NCBI GenBank assembly: GCA_001801425.1
Contig: MGXR01000006.1
Span: 62,001 to 126,000, forward strand
Source of the DNA: Gammaproteobacteria bacterium RIFCSPHIGHO2_02_FULL_42_43
GTDB lineage: Bacteria; Pseudomonadota; Gammaproteobacteria; Coxiellales; Coxiellaceae
DNA: 64,000 nucleotides
Direction of reading: 5' to 3'
Below, in pieces: positions 8,343 through 17,329 of this stretch. Under the pieces are notes generated by a model. The model was not told where the DNA came from and did not search any database. It saw only the letters and a program-made list of their open reading frames with translations. Both the position numbers and the translations under genes were made by a program. The first letter of the stretch is position 1; each line of letters opens with the position of its first letter.

Positions 8343-10873
8343 GACAGCACCGTTTCTGTTTTGTAACGACACAATGATTGTAGATCACACAGTTGACAGG
8401 TATTTTTTTCAAGTGGGCGAACGCGATGATCGCCGTCGCAGAATTGTTCTGCTAATGTTTCCAGCATTTCTTTCCACGTCTGTTTTTTCATTTTCCAATC
8501 TATTGTTTCTAATTGATGGTGTTTGGGTAACAGAGAATCTGCATAACCTTCTATGCCGTATTTTTCGTTATTAATTTTAGCAAATGCGATGCCGCTACAA
8601 GATTCATTCAATACGGCGTACAGCGGCAATTGCGGATCTTTTATTTTATTGGGATTCCAATCGGCGATTGTGCTTTTGCCTGTTTTGTAATCTATTAATA
8701 ATTTTTTTCCGTTTGGATATTCATCGACACGATCCAAGCGAATTTTTAAAGGCAAATTTTTTATTTGGACATCTATCATCGCTTCGCGCAGAATGACTGA
8801 AAAATCAGGTCGTGTTTTTTCAAATGCAAGCCATTCCAATATTATTTTTTGCAGCCGTTTTTTTTCAACACGAAAAAAATAATCGGATTCGGTCATGGAA
8901 TCAGATTGATGCCGCATGAATACAGAGTCTATCCATTTTTTAACGAGTATTTTTAATTGCGATTCAGAAAGCGCGCACAATGCTTTTTGATTTTTTAATT
9001 CTCCCCATATTTCGCATAATATTTCGTGAACAAAAATGCCTTTGTCTTTTGATGATACGCCAAGATCGCTGCCCACTATTTTTTTGGCGCGTAATCGAAT
9101 GGTGCTGAATGCGCGAAAAGGGCAGAGCGATTGTAGCTTGATAATTTCACTGCCACCTCGAATGGATGCAAAATCAGTCATCGGTGTTTTTTCATCAACC
9201 CAATTTTCGAGTGTCCGCGCCGCCCAGATTTTTTTTGATAAAGTCGAATGATTGGGTAACTGTAATTCATCGCGTGTGGTAAATTGAATATCTGAAATTA
9301 ATCGTGATGGAAATCGCAGTTGATCTCCTATTTTTGATGGCGAACTAAAAATAACGAGCGAGGCACTTTTTTTCAAACGCGCTGTCATCGCGGTGCAAAA
9401 TGCTAATTCACGTTTGGCAGTTGCATGCGGCATGTCATGATCTTGTTGAATTGAAAATGGAATGAGCGGATGCGGATTCGCTGGCGCTGGCCATCGCTGA
9501 TCATCGAGCCCCATTACCCAAATTGCATCAAATGTGATGCCGCCCGCTTCCAGCGCTCCCATGATTTGTATGGGTTCGTTGTGACTTTTAGGCTGAAATA
9601 AAGTGAGTTGCAGCAATTGTTGCCATTTTTTTATTGCCGCATGCGCTGATAATGTGTCGATAACATGATCGAGCGTTGCCAATGTTTTCCAGGATTTTTT
9701 AACACTCTCCAGTAACTGAAAAATATCGCTGTGTTGGGTTTCATGTCCTGGCCAGCCAACGCATTGCAAGCGTTCGATAAAAATATTCACCCATTGTGAT
9801 GGTTTCGCCTGATGAATTTTATTCTCTTTTATTTTTTTATAGAGCGCCGTGAGTCGCGTGTTGGGATTGAGCTGATAAATATCTTGCAAGCTCACGGTTA
9901 ATTTATTTTGCTTTCGCCATTGCGTGTCCATGCGCGCGTACTGATTTTTTTCTGTTTCGTCCTGGCAAAAAAATGTGGATTGTGTGAGCGCATGAAATGT
10001 TTGTATTGGTAATGGTTTGATACACCATTGCAATATCGTGAGCGCAATTTTCACCATTGATAATTGTGATAAAGCAAAACCTGTTGAAATATTAAATGGC
10101 GCGATAGCACTATGATCAAACGTATCTGAAAATAAACGTGCTACCGTCGCGCGATGTTGCGCCAATTCTGGCACAATGCAGCCGATATTGGCTGCGGGAT
10201 TTTGTTCGATTTGCTTTTTTGCCCAGAGCGCCATGGTGTTAATTTCGGATTCTGTATCGTCCAATATTATTTTCCGAATAACGGCGCCATGTGTTTGACG
10301 ATCGTCTTCATGACAGATAACCATTCTTTGCTTTAATAAATTAAACAGTGATTGGATGGCGGGGTTTATGTCATCAAAACCGGCAAGCGTGATGTGAGCA
10401 GGAAGCTTCAGTGGATTTATTTTTTCGCGCGCGATGAGCAGATGCGGAATTTCGGCGGCGGTTACCCAGCGATGATCGGCACAAATTTTTTGAAATGCTT
10501 GTATCCATTGAGTGAGGGCTTGCACTTCGACTTGCGCATCAAACGGCATGAGCTGTTCGACGGGTATTTCCCAAAGCGTTAACAATTCCCACGCAGATGA
10601 GACCATGTCAGGCAAACTGGCGGGTTGAATCAACGGCTCCGATAGCGGAATTTCTTCGATGATGGTTTCAATGAGGTGCCGCTCCTGAAATGTGTTGAGT
10701 AATATTTTTCCGTCCTGGTTGGTTTGATGAAATGTGGTCTCAAGCCAAACGGACAAGGGCACGATAGGTGGCGTTTCCCAAACGGGGGATGATGATGAAT
10801 GGTTTTGATTTGTTTTATTTTGCCAGTGTCGCGCCAGTCGACTGTTGGCGGTGATAATTAAATTGGTTGTCAC
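8339..10873 (-). CDS. PD-(D/E)XK nuclease subunit, AddB-like
   Basis: An 844-aa partner of the adjacent helicase, matching the gammaproteobacterial 'probable DNA repair protein' (AddB-like) group. The helicase-like N-terminal half is degenerate: it starts ITANSRLARHW and lacks a recognisable Walker A. The C-terminal nuclease domain has LLIDYKTGKS. An iron-sulfur staple is indicated by one cysteine before the nuclease (SLCPFRAF) and three after it (CQLCDLQSLC), the AddB arrangement. The stop overlaps the helicase start in an ATGA, so the two subunits are probably made in equal amounts. It is likely the first gene of a two-gene operon running leftwards. Confidence 0.85.
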   Translation of the reverse strand: MTTNLIITANSRLARHWQNKTNQNHSSSSPVWETPPIVPLSVWLETTFHQTNQDGKILLNTFQERHLIETIIEEIPLSEPLIQPASLPDMVSSAWELLTLWEIPVEQLMPFDAQVEVQALTQWIQAFQKICADHRWVTAAEIPHLLIAREKINPLKLPAHITLAGFDDINPAIQSLFNLLKQRMVICHEDDRQTHGAVIRKIILDDTESEINTMALWAKKQIEQNPAANIGCIVPELAQHRATVARLFSDTFDHSAIAPFNISTGFALSQLSMVKIALTILQWCIKPLPIQTFHALTQSTFFCQDETEKNQYARMDTQWRKQNKLTVSLQDIYQLNPNTRLTALYKKIKENKIHQAKPSQWVNIFIERLQCVGWPGHETQHSDIFQLLESVKKSWKTLATLDHVIDTLSAHAAIKKWQQLLQLTLFQPKSHNEPIQIMGALEAGGITFDAIWVMGLDDQRWPAPANPHPLIPFSIQQDHDMPHATAKRELAFCTAMTARLKKSASLVIFSSPSKIGDQLRFPSRLISDIQFTTRDELQLPNHSTLSKKIWAARTLENWVDEKTPMTDFASIRGGSEIIKLQSLCPFRAFSTIRLRAKKIVGSDLGVSSKDKGIFVHEILCEIWGELKNQKALCALSESQLKILVKKWIDSVFMRHQSDSMTESDYFFRVEKKRLQKIILEWLAFEKTRPDFSVILREAMIDVQIKNLPLKIRLDRVDEYPNGKKLLIDYKTGKSTIADWNPNKIKDPQLPLYAVLNESCSGIAFAKINNEKYGIEGYADSLLPKHHQLETIDWKMKKQTWKEMLETLAEQFCDGDHRVRPLEKNTCQLCDLQSLCRYKTETVLS

Positions 10874-11274
10874 GCGTGTCGTCCCTTATTCGCACCCATC
10901 ATCATAAACATTAATTGCTGCTTTGCGAAGTTTTCTTTTACTTCGGTTTCCCACAGGTAAATTATTACGACGAAGTGGTCAAAGCGATGTTCAGCAAAAA
11001 TTTTGCACAGGCAAAAATTATTTGTAACTGATTGATTTATCGTAATAATATGGATGCAGAAAAATTAGACAAATTAACGGGATACACGAAACAACAGTAA
11101 GTTGAGGTAAATTTTGACAAATTACCCACAGAGTTATCCACAGATTCTGTGTATAAAAGAAAATATCGCTTGGCTGACGCGGGCGGCGTTGATTGATGTG
11201 AGACGGCATCACGTTTTATAAAATCTCAATTTAGTATAGAATCGTTTTTGCCGAAGGGATAACGGGATGGATGC
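10874..11274. other. 400-bp intergenic region between divergent addB-like and parB genes
   Basis: No convincing gene is seen here; an open frame at 11018-11212 on the minus strand has no recognisable product. The region is AT-rich, contains the DnaA-box cluster at 11122-11156, and has a degenerate REP-like stretch (AATATCGCTTGGCTGACGC) near 11162. A TATAGAAT element about 11236-11243 could be the -10 of parB. Promoters for both divergent genes must lie here. Confidence 0.6.
11122..11156. promoter_or_regulatory. Cluster of three DnaA boxes
   Basis: TTACCCACA at 11122-11130 differs from the consensus TTATNCACA at one position. TTATCCACA at 11134-11142 is perfect, and TTATACACA on the minus strand at 11148-11156 is also perfect. 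A weaker TTTTGCACA lies near 11000. Three boxes in 35 bp is well above chance in AT-rich DNA. The cluster lies immediately upstream of parB. It could be an origin element or a DnaA-controlled promoter. Confidence 0.7.
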
Positions 11275-12057
11275 GTGGCACAGTTGAAAGAATTACCAGT
11301 GGATTTTCTTGCGCGCGGGCGTTATCAGCCGCGGCGGGTGTTTGATCCGCAAGCATTACAAGAATTGGCGAACTCGATTCAATCACAGGGCGTGATTGAG
11401 CCTATCATCGTTCGCGAATTGTCTGCGAGTCGTTATGAGATTATCGCCGGCGAACGTCGTTGGCGCGCCGCGCAATTGGCGGGGCTGTCGACAGTTCCTT
11501 GTGTGATCCGGGATTACAGCGATGCGAGCGCGGCTCAAGTTACGCTCATTGAAAATATTCAGCGCGAAAATTTAAATCCCATCGAAGAAGCGCGGGCATT
11601 GTTTCGATTGATCGAAGAATTTCATTATACCCACGATCAACTGGCTGAAGTTTTGGGCCAATCTCGCGCGAAAATTACCAACAGCTTGCGATTATTGCAA
11701 TTGGATGCGCGCGTGCAACAATTTTTAATTGACAAAAAAATGTCGGAAGGCCACGGAAAAATATTGGCAGGATTGTCGTGTGAATTTCAATTTAGTTATG
11801 CACAAAAAATTATTGCGACCGGATTATCTGTTCGTCAATTGGAGCAACTGCTTCAAAAAGATAAAGGTATCGCAACACCCGCGTCGTCCAACACGGATGC
11901 CAACATTCGCCGTTTGGAAAAAATCACGTCCGATCATTTTGGTGCGGAAGTAGTGCTGGAAAATTCGGCCAATAAATCCGGTTGGATTAAATTGCGTTAT
12001 CAAAATTACGACGTGCTGTCGGGAATTTTGGAAAAAATGGGTGTTGATTACGAATAA
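11275..12057 (+). CDS. parB: ParB/Spo0J-family chromosome partition protein, stand-alone
   Basis: A 260-aa ParB with the CTP-binding boxes GERRWRA (59-65) and ENIQRENLNP (93-102), then a helix-turn-helix (DQLAEVLGQSRAKITNSLRLL) that would bind parS. The start is GTG at 11275; the nearby ATGs at 11267 and 11271 are in other frames. The usual N-terminal ParA-contacting peptide (GRGLDALL type) is missing and no parA adjoins, so it may work with a distant ParA or have another nucleoid role. It lies directly beside a DnaA-box cluster. No perfect parS site was noticed in the window. Confidence 0.9.
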   Translation: MAQLKELPVDFLARGRYQPRRVFDPQALQELANSIQSQGVIEPIIVRELSASRYEIIAGERRWRAAQLAGLSTVPCVIRDYSDASAAQVTLIENIQRENLNPIEEARALFRLIEEFHYTHDQLAEVLGQSRAKITNSLRLLQLDARVQQFLIDKKMSEGHGKILAGLSCEFQFSYAQKIIATGLSVRQLEQLLQKDKGIATPASSNTDANIRRLEKITSDHFGAEVVLENSANKSGWIKLRYQNYDVLSGILEKMGVDYE

Positions 12058-12083
12058 TTGTGTTGATCAAGGAGGAAAATATA

Positions 12084-12707
12084 ATGCGAAGAATTATTGC
12101 TGTTTTGTTCGGTGTTTTTTTAATAACGACGGCTGCAATTTCGGCGCCGCATGAAGTCATTATTATTCGTCACGCAGATAAGTGGGATCAGTCTAATCCC
12201 GGCCCATATTTATCGCCCAAAGGTCAGCTGCGCGCAGAAAAATTCGTGGCGTATTATTTATCGCATTATCAAAAACCGGATTTTATTTTCGCATCGAATC
12301 CCGCGGTTTCTGGAGATGTTGCGCAAGGTGGATTCTCGTATCGCCCCTTGCAAACTGTGATGCCTCTCGCCAATCAATTGGCGTATCAAAATTCTTCTGG
12401 TTATTTTGTGAATGCTGTTTTTCACAATCATCAATATGCAGCACTTGCAAAAACATTATTGCAAGACAAACAATATCGAGGTAAAACGATTTTAATTTGT
12501 TGGCATCATGGTCTTGCGAATGATTTGGCACATGCGCTTGGCGTCACGGAGAAATTATCAAAATGGAAAGGAAAAATTTTTGATCGCGTGTATGTGTTAA
12601 CCTACGATGATCATGGAAAATTGTTTACGTTTCGTCAATTGGAAAATCAATACCCTGTTTCGAGTAATCCTACGTGGGAAAATTTGGCTTCAACGCGACA
12701 AGGATGA
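12084..12707 (+). CDS. Secreted histidine-phosphatase-superfamily protein
   Basis: A 207-aa protein with a Sec signal peptide (MRRIIAVLFGVFLITTAAIS, cleavage near Ala21), so probably periplasmic. IIIRHADK (Arg29-His30) is the phosphate-binding and phospho-histidine motif, and CWHHG near residue 143 is the second catalytic histidine. The superfamily covers broad phosphatases and phosphoglycerate-mutase-like enzymes, and the substrate cannot be told. The ATG at 12084 follows a strong AAGGAGG site; a GTG at 12060 is in frame but poorly placed. The gene is 26 bp after parB and overlaps the next frame, suggesting an operon with the porin. Confidence 0.82.
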   Translation: MRRIIAVLFGVFLITTAAISAPHEVIIIRHADKWDQSNPGPYLSPKGQLRAEKFVAYYLSHYQKPDFIFASNPAVSGDVAQGGFSYRPLQTVMPLANQLAYQNSSGYFVNAVFHNHQYAALAKTLLQDKQYRGKTILICWHHGLANDLAHALGVTEKLSKWKGKIFDRVYVLTYDDHGKLFTFRQLENQYPVSSNPTWENLASTRQG

Positions 12708-12709
12708 TC

Positions 12710-14026
12710 ATGCGTAAAATTGTTTTTTTAATTTCGATATCAGCACTTGCAACTATTGTATCTGCAACCACAAGAGACACGGATGTGTTAAAGCCGTATG
12801 CAGTAGATGAAAATCCAAATTTGCTAACGCAAGCAACGCATCCAAAAAATACCTGGATTGATGAATTCAATCCAGAAATACCCATGCATGTCACCTATTC
12901 TCCAGAAGAAGGAATAAAATTTTCTAACGCGGATGGCTCGACGTACACGAGATTGTCAGGTTACATGCAAGTGGATTCTGCTAATTTTATGGGAGATACG
13001 CACGACACTGTCAATCATCGCGTGAATTTGCATAATGGTTTGTATATTCCCTCTGCGCGACTAAAATTGCGCGGCGCGATGAATGCCAATTGGAAATATC
13101 GTTTTGAATATGATTTTGCGAAAACAGAAATGGATTACGCATATTTAAATTACGTAGGCTGGCATCACATCGAGTGGAAAGTCGGAGAATATCGGCCTGA
13201 CTTCAGTACTTCTTCTTTGACGGAACGTATCGACAGCACATTCATAGAGCGTGATTTAGCAACAGAAGCATTTTTTATCGATTACGCGATTGGTACGCAA
13301 ATATTGTTTCACAAGCGTAGTGTGACGGCATCCGCTGGTATTTTTGAGCCCGCTTTTCCATCGGTGAATGGCATTGCGGTGAGCGGTGGTGCGCCGGTTG
13401 GTGTTAGCGCAAGATTGGGCGTAGCGCCCATTCACACGCAACGTGAATTATTACATTTGGGGCTTGCGAGTTATGGTCGACAAGCCATCGATTCGCGTTA
13501 CACACAATTTCGCACGTATCCAGAAATGCTTTCCAACAACGATATTTCAGTCAGCTTGGTTGATACGGGTTCAATTAATCACAGTCGAAAATACATGGTT
13601 TCCAGCGCGGAAATAGTGAATGTGACTGGGCCGTTTGCATTGGCTGCAGATTATTATGTCACGTCAGTGGATCGCAGGGCGGGTCGTGATCTCACATTTG
13701 ATGGGTATTATGCTGCTGCGAGTTATTTTTTAACGGGCGAACATGCTGTGTATGATTATTTGAACGGCGATTTTCGTGGCATATCTAAAATTCGAAATAC
13801 ATATGGTGCGTGGGAAGTGGCGCTACGCTACAGCGGCATTGATCTTAATGATCATGATATTCACGGCGGAAAAGAAAATGATGCTGCCATTGCATTGAAC
13901 TGGTATCCCTTTTCTGCGATTAAGTTTGGCGTCAATTATATTCGCGCGAACGCAGCGCCATCACAAAATGGTGTGGATCGCATTGTGAATATCGTTGGGC
14001 TGATGATGCAGGCGCGGTTTGGGTAA
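12710..14026 (+). CDS. Outer-membrane porin, phosphate-selective porin O/P-like
   Basis: A 438-aa protein with a signal peptide (MRKIVFLISISALATIVSA) followed by a short linker. A beta-barrel pattern with alternating hydrophobic strands then begins near GIKFSNADGSTYTRLSGYMQVD. The blocks SARLKLRGAMNANWKYRFEY and WKVGEYRPDFSTSSLTERI match the OprO/OprP (Porin_O_P) family. These are trimeric channels for anions such as phosphate, and the actual specificity is unknown. The ATG at 12710 has AAGGA 7 bp upstream; an ATG at 12704 overlaps the preceding stop. It sits in an operon with a periplasmic phosphatase, which would fit joint phosphate scavenging (inference). Confidence 0.82.
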   Translation: MRKIVFLISISALATIVSATTRDTDVLKPYAVDENPNLLTQATHPKNTWIDEFNPEIPMHVTYSPEEGIKFSNADGSTYTRLSGYMQVDSANFMGDTHDTVNHRVNLHNGLYIPSARLKLRGAMNANWKYRFEYDFAKTEMDYAYLNYVGWHHIEWKVGEYRPDFSTSSLTERIDSTFIERDLATEAFFIDYAIGTQILFHKRSVTASAGIFEPAFPSVNGIAVSGGAPVGVSARLGVAPIHTQRELLHLGLASYGRQAIDSRYTQFRTYPEMLSNNDISVSLVDTGSINHSRKYMVSSAEIVNVTGPFALAADYYVTSVDRRAGRDLTFDGYYAAASYFLTGEHAVYDYLNGDFRGISKIRNTYGAWEVALRYSGIDLNDHDIHGGKENDAAIALNWYPFSAIKFGVNYIRANAAPSQNGVDRIVNIVGLMMQARFG

Positions 14027-14038
14027 CTTTGATCTGAA

Positions 14039-14929
14039 TCAATCAGGTGGTGATGAAGCAGCAGCAGGTGTGAATGAAATCAATCCAATGGCTGCAACAA
14101 TGAAACTAATGGCAACAAAATTTAAGGGGCTCATGATTTCGTGAAAAATGACCCATCCCCAAAACACACTCGTTAATGCAACGGTGCCGCTTACCAAACT
14201 GTAATACACAGGACCTGCGCGCTTGATGAGAAAAAAGAAAATAACGTATCCGATGGTGGACAATGTGATTTCTAACAAAATTAACCAATCTGTGCGGATG
14301 AGCGGAAAATGAAATAAATAAAAAGAATGCATGCCAAGCACAATGGGTGTTAATAACAACGATGAAACCAGCAACATTCCTGTCGAAAGACTTAACGCAT
14401 CGCTTGGCACTGGTCTTTTTGCGGCGATAAAAACTGCGCAAAATGCAAAAGAAAGTGGTGTTAACAAAATAACAAGAATCCAAGGAATGTGTGTGGATGC
14501 ATTGATGTGAACATTCGGTATGGCCATTATCATGACGCCGACAACGCCAACAAGCACTGCCACCATTCTTTTCCATTGAAAATATTCTTGAGCGGCGAGT
14601 ATCGCAAGCGGATAAACCAAAATGGGAACGGTGTTGACCATGACACCAACGATGCCGGGCGGTAAATGTTGCGAGGTAAAATAAATTAATGTGTTTGGAA
14701 ATGCGATACCAAAAATTCCGCACATGACGTAGTATCCGAGATATTTTTTTTCGAATTGAATGGCAGGAACGCGTCGGCAAAAGCTGATGAGTAGCAATGC
14801 GATTGCAGGGCCTAGCGATTGCCAAAAACCATAGCCGAGCGGCAACACGCCGTGATGCACACAATAATTGGAGATCACGTATCCTGATCCCCAAATCAAA
14901 CCCAGTAATAATAGTAATAAGCAATTCAT
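14039..14929 (-). CDS. EamA/DMT-family transporter
   Basis: A 296-aa inner-membrane protein with ten predicted helices in two EamA repeats. The first repeat starts LLGLIWGSGYVISNYCVHHG and contains NTLIYFTSQHLPPGIVGVMV; the second contains FLIKRAGPVYYSLVSGTVAL and WGWVIFHE. DMT transporters export or import metabolites, amino acids or drugs, and the substrate cannot be predicted. The gene converges on the porin gene with only 12 bp between stop codons and is transcribed alone. A second EamA protein lies at 63009-63899. Confidence 0.88.
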   Translation of the reverse strand: MNCLLLLLLGLIWGSGYVISNYCVHHGVLPLGYGFWQSLGPAIALLLISFCRRVPAIQFEKKYLGYYVMCGIFGIAFPNTLIYFTSQHLPPGIVGVMVNTVPILVYPLAILAAQEYFQWKRMVAVLVGVVGVMIMAIPNVHINASTHIPWILVILLTPLSFAFCAVFIAAKRPVPSDALSLSTGMLLVSSLLLTPIVLGMHSFYLFHFPLIRTDWLILLEITLSTIGYVIFFFLIKRAGPVYYSLVSGTVALTSVFWGWVIFHEIMSPLNFVAISFIVAAIGLISFTPAAASSPPD

Positions 14930-14962
14930 GGCGCGGATTGTAGCAAATTGCAGTCGTATTTT

Positions 14963-15235
14963 CCCCTCACCCTAACCCTCTCCCGCAAGCGGGAGAGGGA
15001 GTTAAATGAGCCCAACAATTTTCCGCAAGCGGGAGAGGGAGTTTGATGAATTACCCTCACCTCAATAATTTTTCGCAAGCGGGAGAGGGAGTCATTTTGT
15101 TCCCTCTCCCGCTTGCGGGAGAGGGTTATGGTGAGGCATGAGATGAAAGTCCCTCTCCCGCTTGCGGGAGAGGGTTATGGTGAGGCATGAGATGAAAGTC
15201 CCTCTCCCGCTTGCGGGAGAGGGTTAGGGTGAGGG
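14963..15235. repeat. Palindromic repeat family C, downstream cluster of the DUF559 gene
   Basis: Six units of a near-perfect palindrome CCCTCTCCCGC-(AA or TT)-GCGGGAGAGGG: about 14976, 15018, 15070, 15102, 15152 and 15200. They are separated by short linkers and flanked by CCCTCACCCTAA or its inverse TTAGGGTGAGGG. Units change orientation within the cluster. The last copies run into and encode the C-terminus of the DUF559 protein (NPHPNPLPQAGEG). The cluster fills the gap between the EamA gene and the DUF559 gene. Confidence 0.93.
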
Positions 15236-15594
15236 TTCTTCAACTTTTCTATCGCACTATAAATATCCTCCATCACATCATTCAAACGCATCGCAACATC
15301 GTTATTCCAATAGCGCATCACTGTAAAACCTTGCTTCTCAAGATAATGTGTTCGACGTTTATCATATCTCGCACGCCAATTGTGCTGACCACCATCAATT
15401 TCAATAATCAAACGAATTTCGTAACAAACAAAATCAACAATATAATTTCCAATGGGATGCTGTCTTCTGAATTTGCAATTCAATAATTGTCGGTTGCGTA
15501 CCCAATACCAAATAATTTTTTCCAGTGGCGTGCTGTTTTTCCTTAACTCTCGCGCGTGTTCGATTAATTCTTTTTTGGTAATTTTTATATCCAT
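15175..15594 (-). CDS. DUF559 endonuclease-like protein (Vsr/PD-(D/E)XK type)
   Basis: A 139-aa protein of the DUF559 family, related to very-short-patch-repair endonucleases. Landmarks are ARELRKNSTPLEKIIWYWVR, KFRRQHPIGNYIVDFVCYE, the acidic core LIIEIDGGQH and YWNNDVAMRLNDV. The start at 15594 (MDIKITKKEL) is preferred over 15747 because the upstream extension is read from repeat DNA. About 15 C-terminal residues come from the palindromic repeat. The gene has repeat family C on both sides, an arrangement formally like a RAYT with its REPs. No biochemical function is established for the family; a role in mobilising the palindromes is inference. Confidence 0.85.
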   Translation of the reverse strand: MDIKITKKELIEHARELRKNSTPLEKIIWYWVRNRQLLNCKFRRQHPIGNYIVDFVCYEIRLIIEIDGGQHNWRARYDKRRTHYLEKQGFTVMRYWNNDVAMRLNDVMEDIYSAIEKLKNPHPNPLPQAGEGLSSHASP

Positions 15595-15655
15595 AATGTG
15601 TATGTTATGGAATTTTTTTAAAAAATTAATCTCGGGTTTTGATATTTTTTTTAAA

Positions 15656-15791
15656 TCCCTCACCCCGACCCTCTCCCGCAAGCGGGAGAGGGAGTTTGAT
15701 GAGCTACCCTCACTCCATAATTTTTCGCAAGCGGGAGAGGGAGTCATTTTGTTCCCTCTCCCGCAAGCGGGAGAGGGTTAGGGTGAGGGTG
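15656..15791. repeat. Palindromic repeat family C, upstream cluster of the DUF559 gene
   Basis: Three more family C units (about 15671, 15722 and 15754) beginning CCCTCACCCCGACC and ending TTAGGGTGAGGG, so the cluster itself is an inverted array. Linkers such as GAGTTTGATGA and ATAATTTTTCGCAAGCGG are shared with the cluster at 14963-15235. It lies upstream of the DUF559 start at 15594 and ends about 70 bp before the next gene. Confidence 0.92.
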
Positions 15792-15859
15792 TTTGAATTA
15801 TGAAACACAATCGGATATTGTAAATTTTTTTGTTCAAATCAAATGGTAAGGTGAATTAC

Positions 15860-17329
15860 ATGGAATTTCTCGCGAAACGCCGCTACTTTCTCAATCAGCC
15901 GCATGGGTTCAGTGCGATATTTTTTACGCAGATGTTTAGCACCATTAGTTTTGCTGTGCTGTACGCAACGTTGGTGCTTTACATGAAGCAACAATTGCAT
16001 TTCAGCTCTAAGGAAGCGGATTTAATCACAGGTGTTTATTTTGCGTGTAATTTTACGTTGCACTTATTGTCTGGTTATTTAGGCGGCCGCTTTTTTAGTT
16101 ATCGCGCCTTGGTTGTCATCGGTATTATTTTTCAGCTCTTGGCTTGCGTGGTGTTGGCACAGGGTACCGTGGGCAGTTTGTATTGGGGATTGTCAGGAAT
16201 GCTGGTCGGAACTGGTACGATGGTCACGTGTTTAAACATGTTGTTGTCACAATTGTATTCCGATCCAGATAAAGCAAAACGCCAGTCTGGGTTTTTATGG
16301 AATTACAGCAGCATGAATTTTGGATTTTTATTTGGATTTACACTCGCGGGATATTTTCAAATACACATCGATTACGCCATGTTATTTTTTATTACCGCCG
16401 CAAATAATGTGTTGGCGCTCATTATTTTGTTCACGCAATGGAAATTCATGCAAGACAAAGACACAATTTTGACGCGTGTTTCTCGTCATGCAAAAATAGC
16501 CCGTTTTTGCGGGGGCTTATTGATTGTATTTGCGTTAATTCCCGCGTTGAATTGGTTTTTGCGCCACACAGGATTTAGCGATAATTTAGTTCTGGGTGTC
16601 GGTGTTGCGGTGTTGATTGCATTGCTGGTGATTGCGTTTCGAGATTCTGGCAATGCGCGCAAAAAATTATTGGCTTTCATTATTTTATTATTGAGTGCGC
16701 AAATTTTTTGGATTGTCTATCAATTAGCGCCTATGGGCCTCACTTTGTTTGCCAAAGACAATGTCGATAGACACGTATTGGGTTTTTTAATTGCGCCTGG
16801 CTGGATTCAAAATATTAATTCCATCGCAATTATTATTGGCGCACCGTTGCTGGGTGTTTTGTTTGTGTGGGTACAGCGTCGCAAACGATTGTCTTTATTG
16901 CCCCTACAATATGTTTCTGGCTTGGTGTTGAGCGCGATTGGTTTATTAATTTTGCCGATCGGTATTGCGCTCGGTCACAATGGCTATACCGCATTTCAGT
17001 GGATCTTTTACACTTACGTGCTGCAAGCGATCGCAGAATTATTGATTAGCCCCATTGGTTATTCTATGGTGGGGGAATTGGTTCCGTTGCGTTGGCAAAG
17101 CATTTGCATGGGCTCAACACTGCTCAATTCTGGCGTTGCCGCAGTACTTGCGAGTTATTTTTCGAATTATGCATTGGGCAGCGGTGAATCGAGCAATCCT
17201 CTTGTGACCAATCCCTCATACAGTCATATGTTTAATCAATTAGGTTGGGCAACGATGGGCGTTGCGGCAATTTTATTTTTATTGGTGCCGGTGTTAAATC
17301 GATTAATCAATGGAAGCGCTAGCGTTTAA
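15860..17329 (+). CDS. POT-family-like MFS transporter, divergent
   Basis: A 489-aa inner-membrane protein with about 14 predicted helices, resembling proton-dependent oligopeptide transporters. Similar regions include FSSKEADLITGVYFACNFTL, WNYSSMNFGFLFGFTLAGYF and the late PIGYSMVGELVPLRWQSICM. The first helix reads FFTQMFSTISFAVLY and lacks the E-x-x-E-R-F-x-Y motif that couples protons in canonical POTs, unlike the protein at 59165-60622. It may therefore transport something else. The ATG at 15860 has TAAGGTG upstream; an in-frame start at 15830 is less well placed. The stop overlaps the converging carrier gene by 4 bp. Confidence 0.75.
   Translation: MEFLAKRRYFLNQPHGFSAIFFTQMFSTISFAVLYATLVLYMKQQLHFSSKEADLITGVYFACNFTLHLLSGYLGGRFFSYRALVVIGIIFQLLACVVLAQGTVGSLYWGLSGMLVGTGTMVTCLNMLLSQLYSDPDKAKRQSGFLWNYSSMNFGFLFGFTLAGYFQIHIDYAMLFFITAANNVLALIILFTQWKFMQDKDTILTRVSRHAKIARFCGGLLIVFALIPALNWFLRHTGFSDNLVLGVGVAVLIALLVIAFRDSGNARKKLLAFIILLLSAQIFWIVYQLAPMGLTLFAKDNVDRHVLGFLIAPGWIQNINSIAIIIGAPLLGVLFVWVQRRKRLSLLPLQYVSGLVLSAIGLLILPIGIALGHNGYTAFQWIFYTYVLQAIAELLISPIGYSMVGELVPLRWQSICMGSTLLNSGVAAVLASYFSNYALGSGESSNPLVTNPSYSHMFNQLGWATMGVAAILFLLVPVLNRLINGSASV

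Noticed and set aside
14106-14924. Long open frame on the minus strand (272 codons) overlapping the EamA gene
   Set aside because: Its product is rich in His, Arg and Cys with no family features, and it lies wholly within the clear transporter gene in another frame.
14963-15235. CRISPR-like spacing of palindromes
   Set aside because: The linkers are themselves repeated and units change orientation. No cas genes are present.
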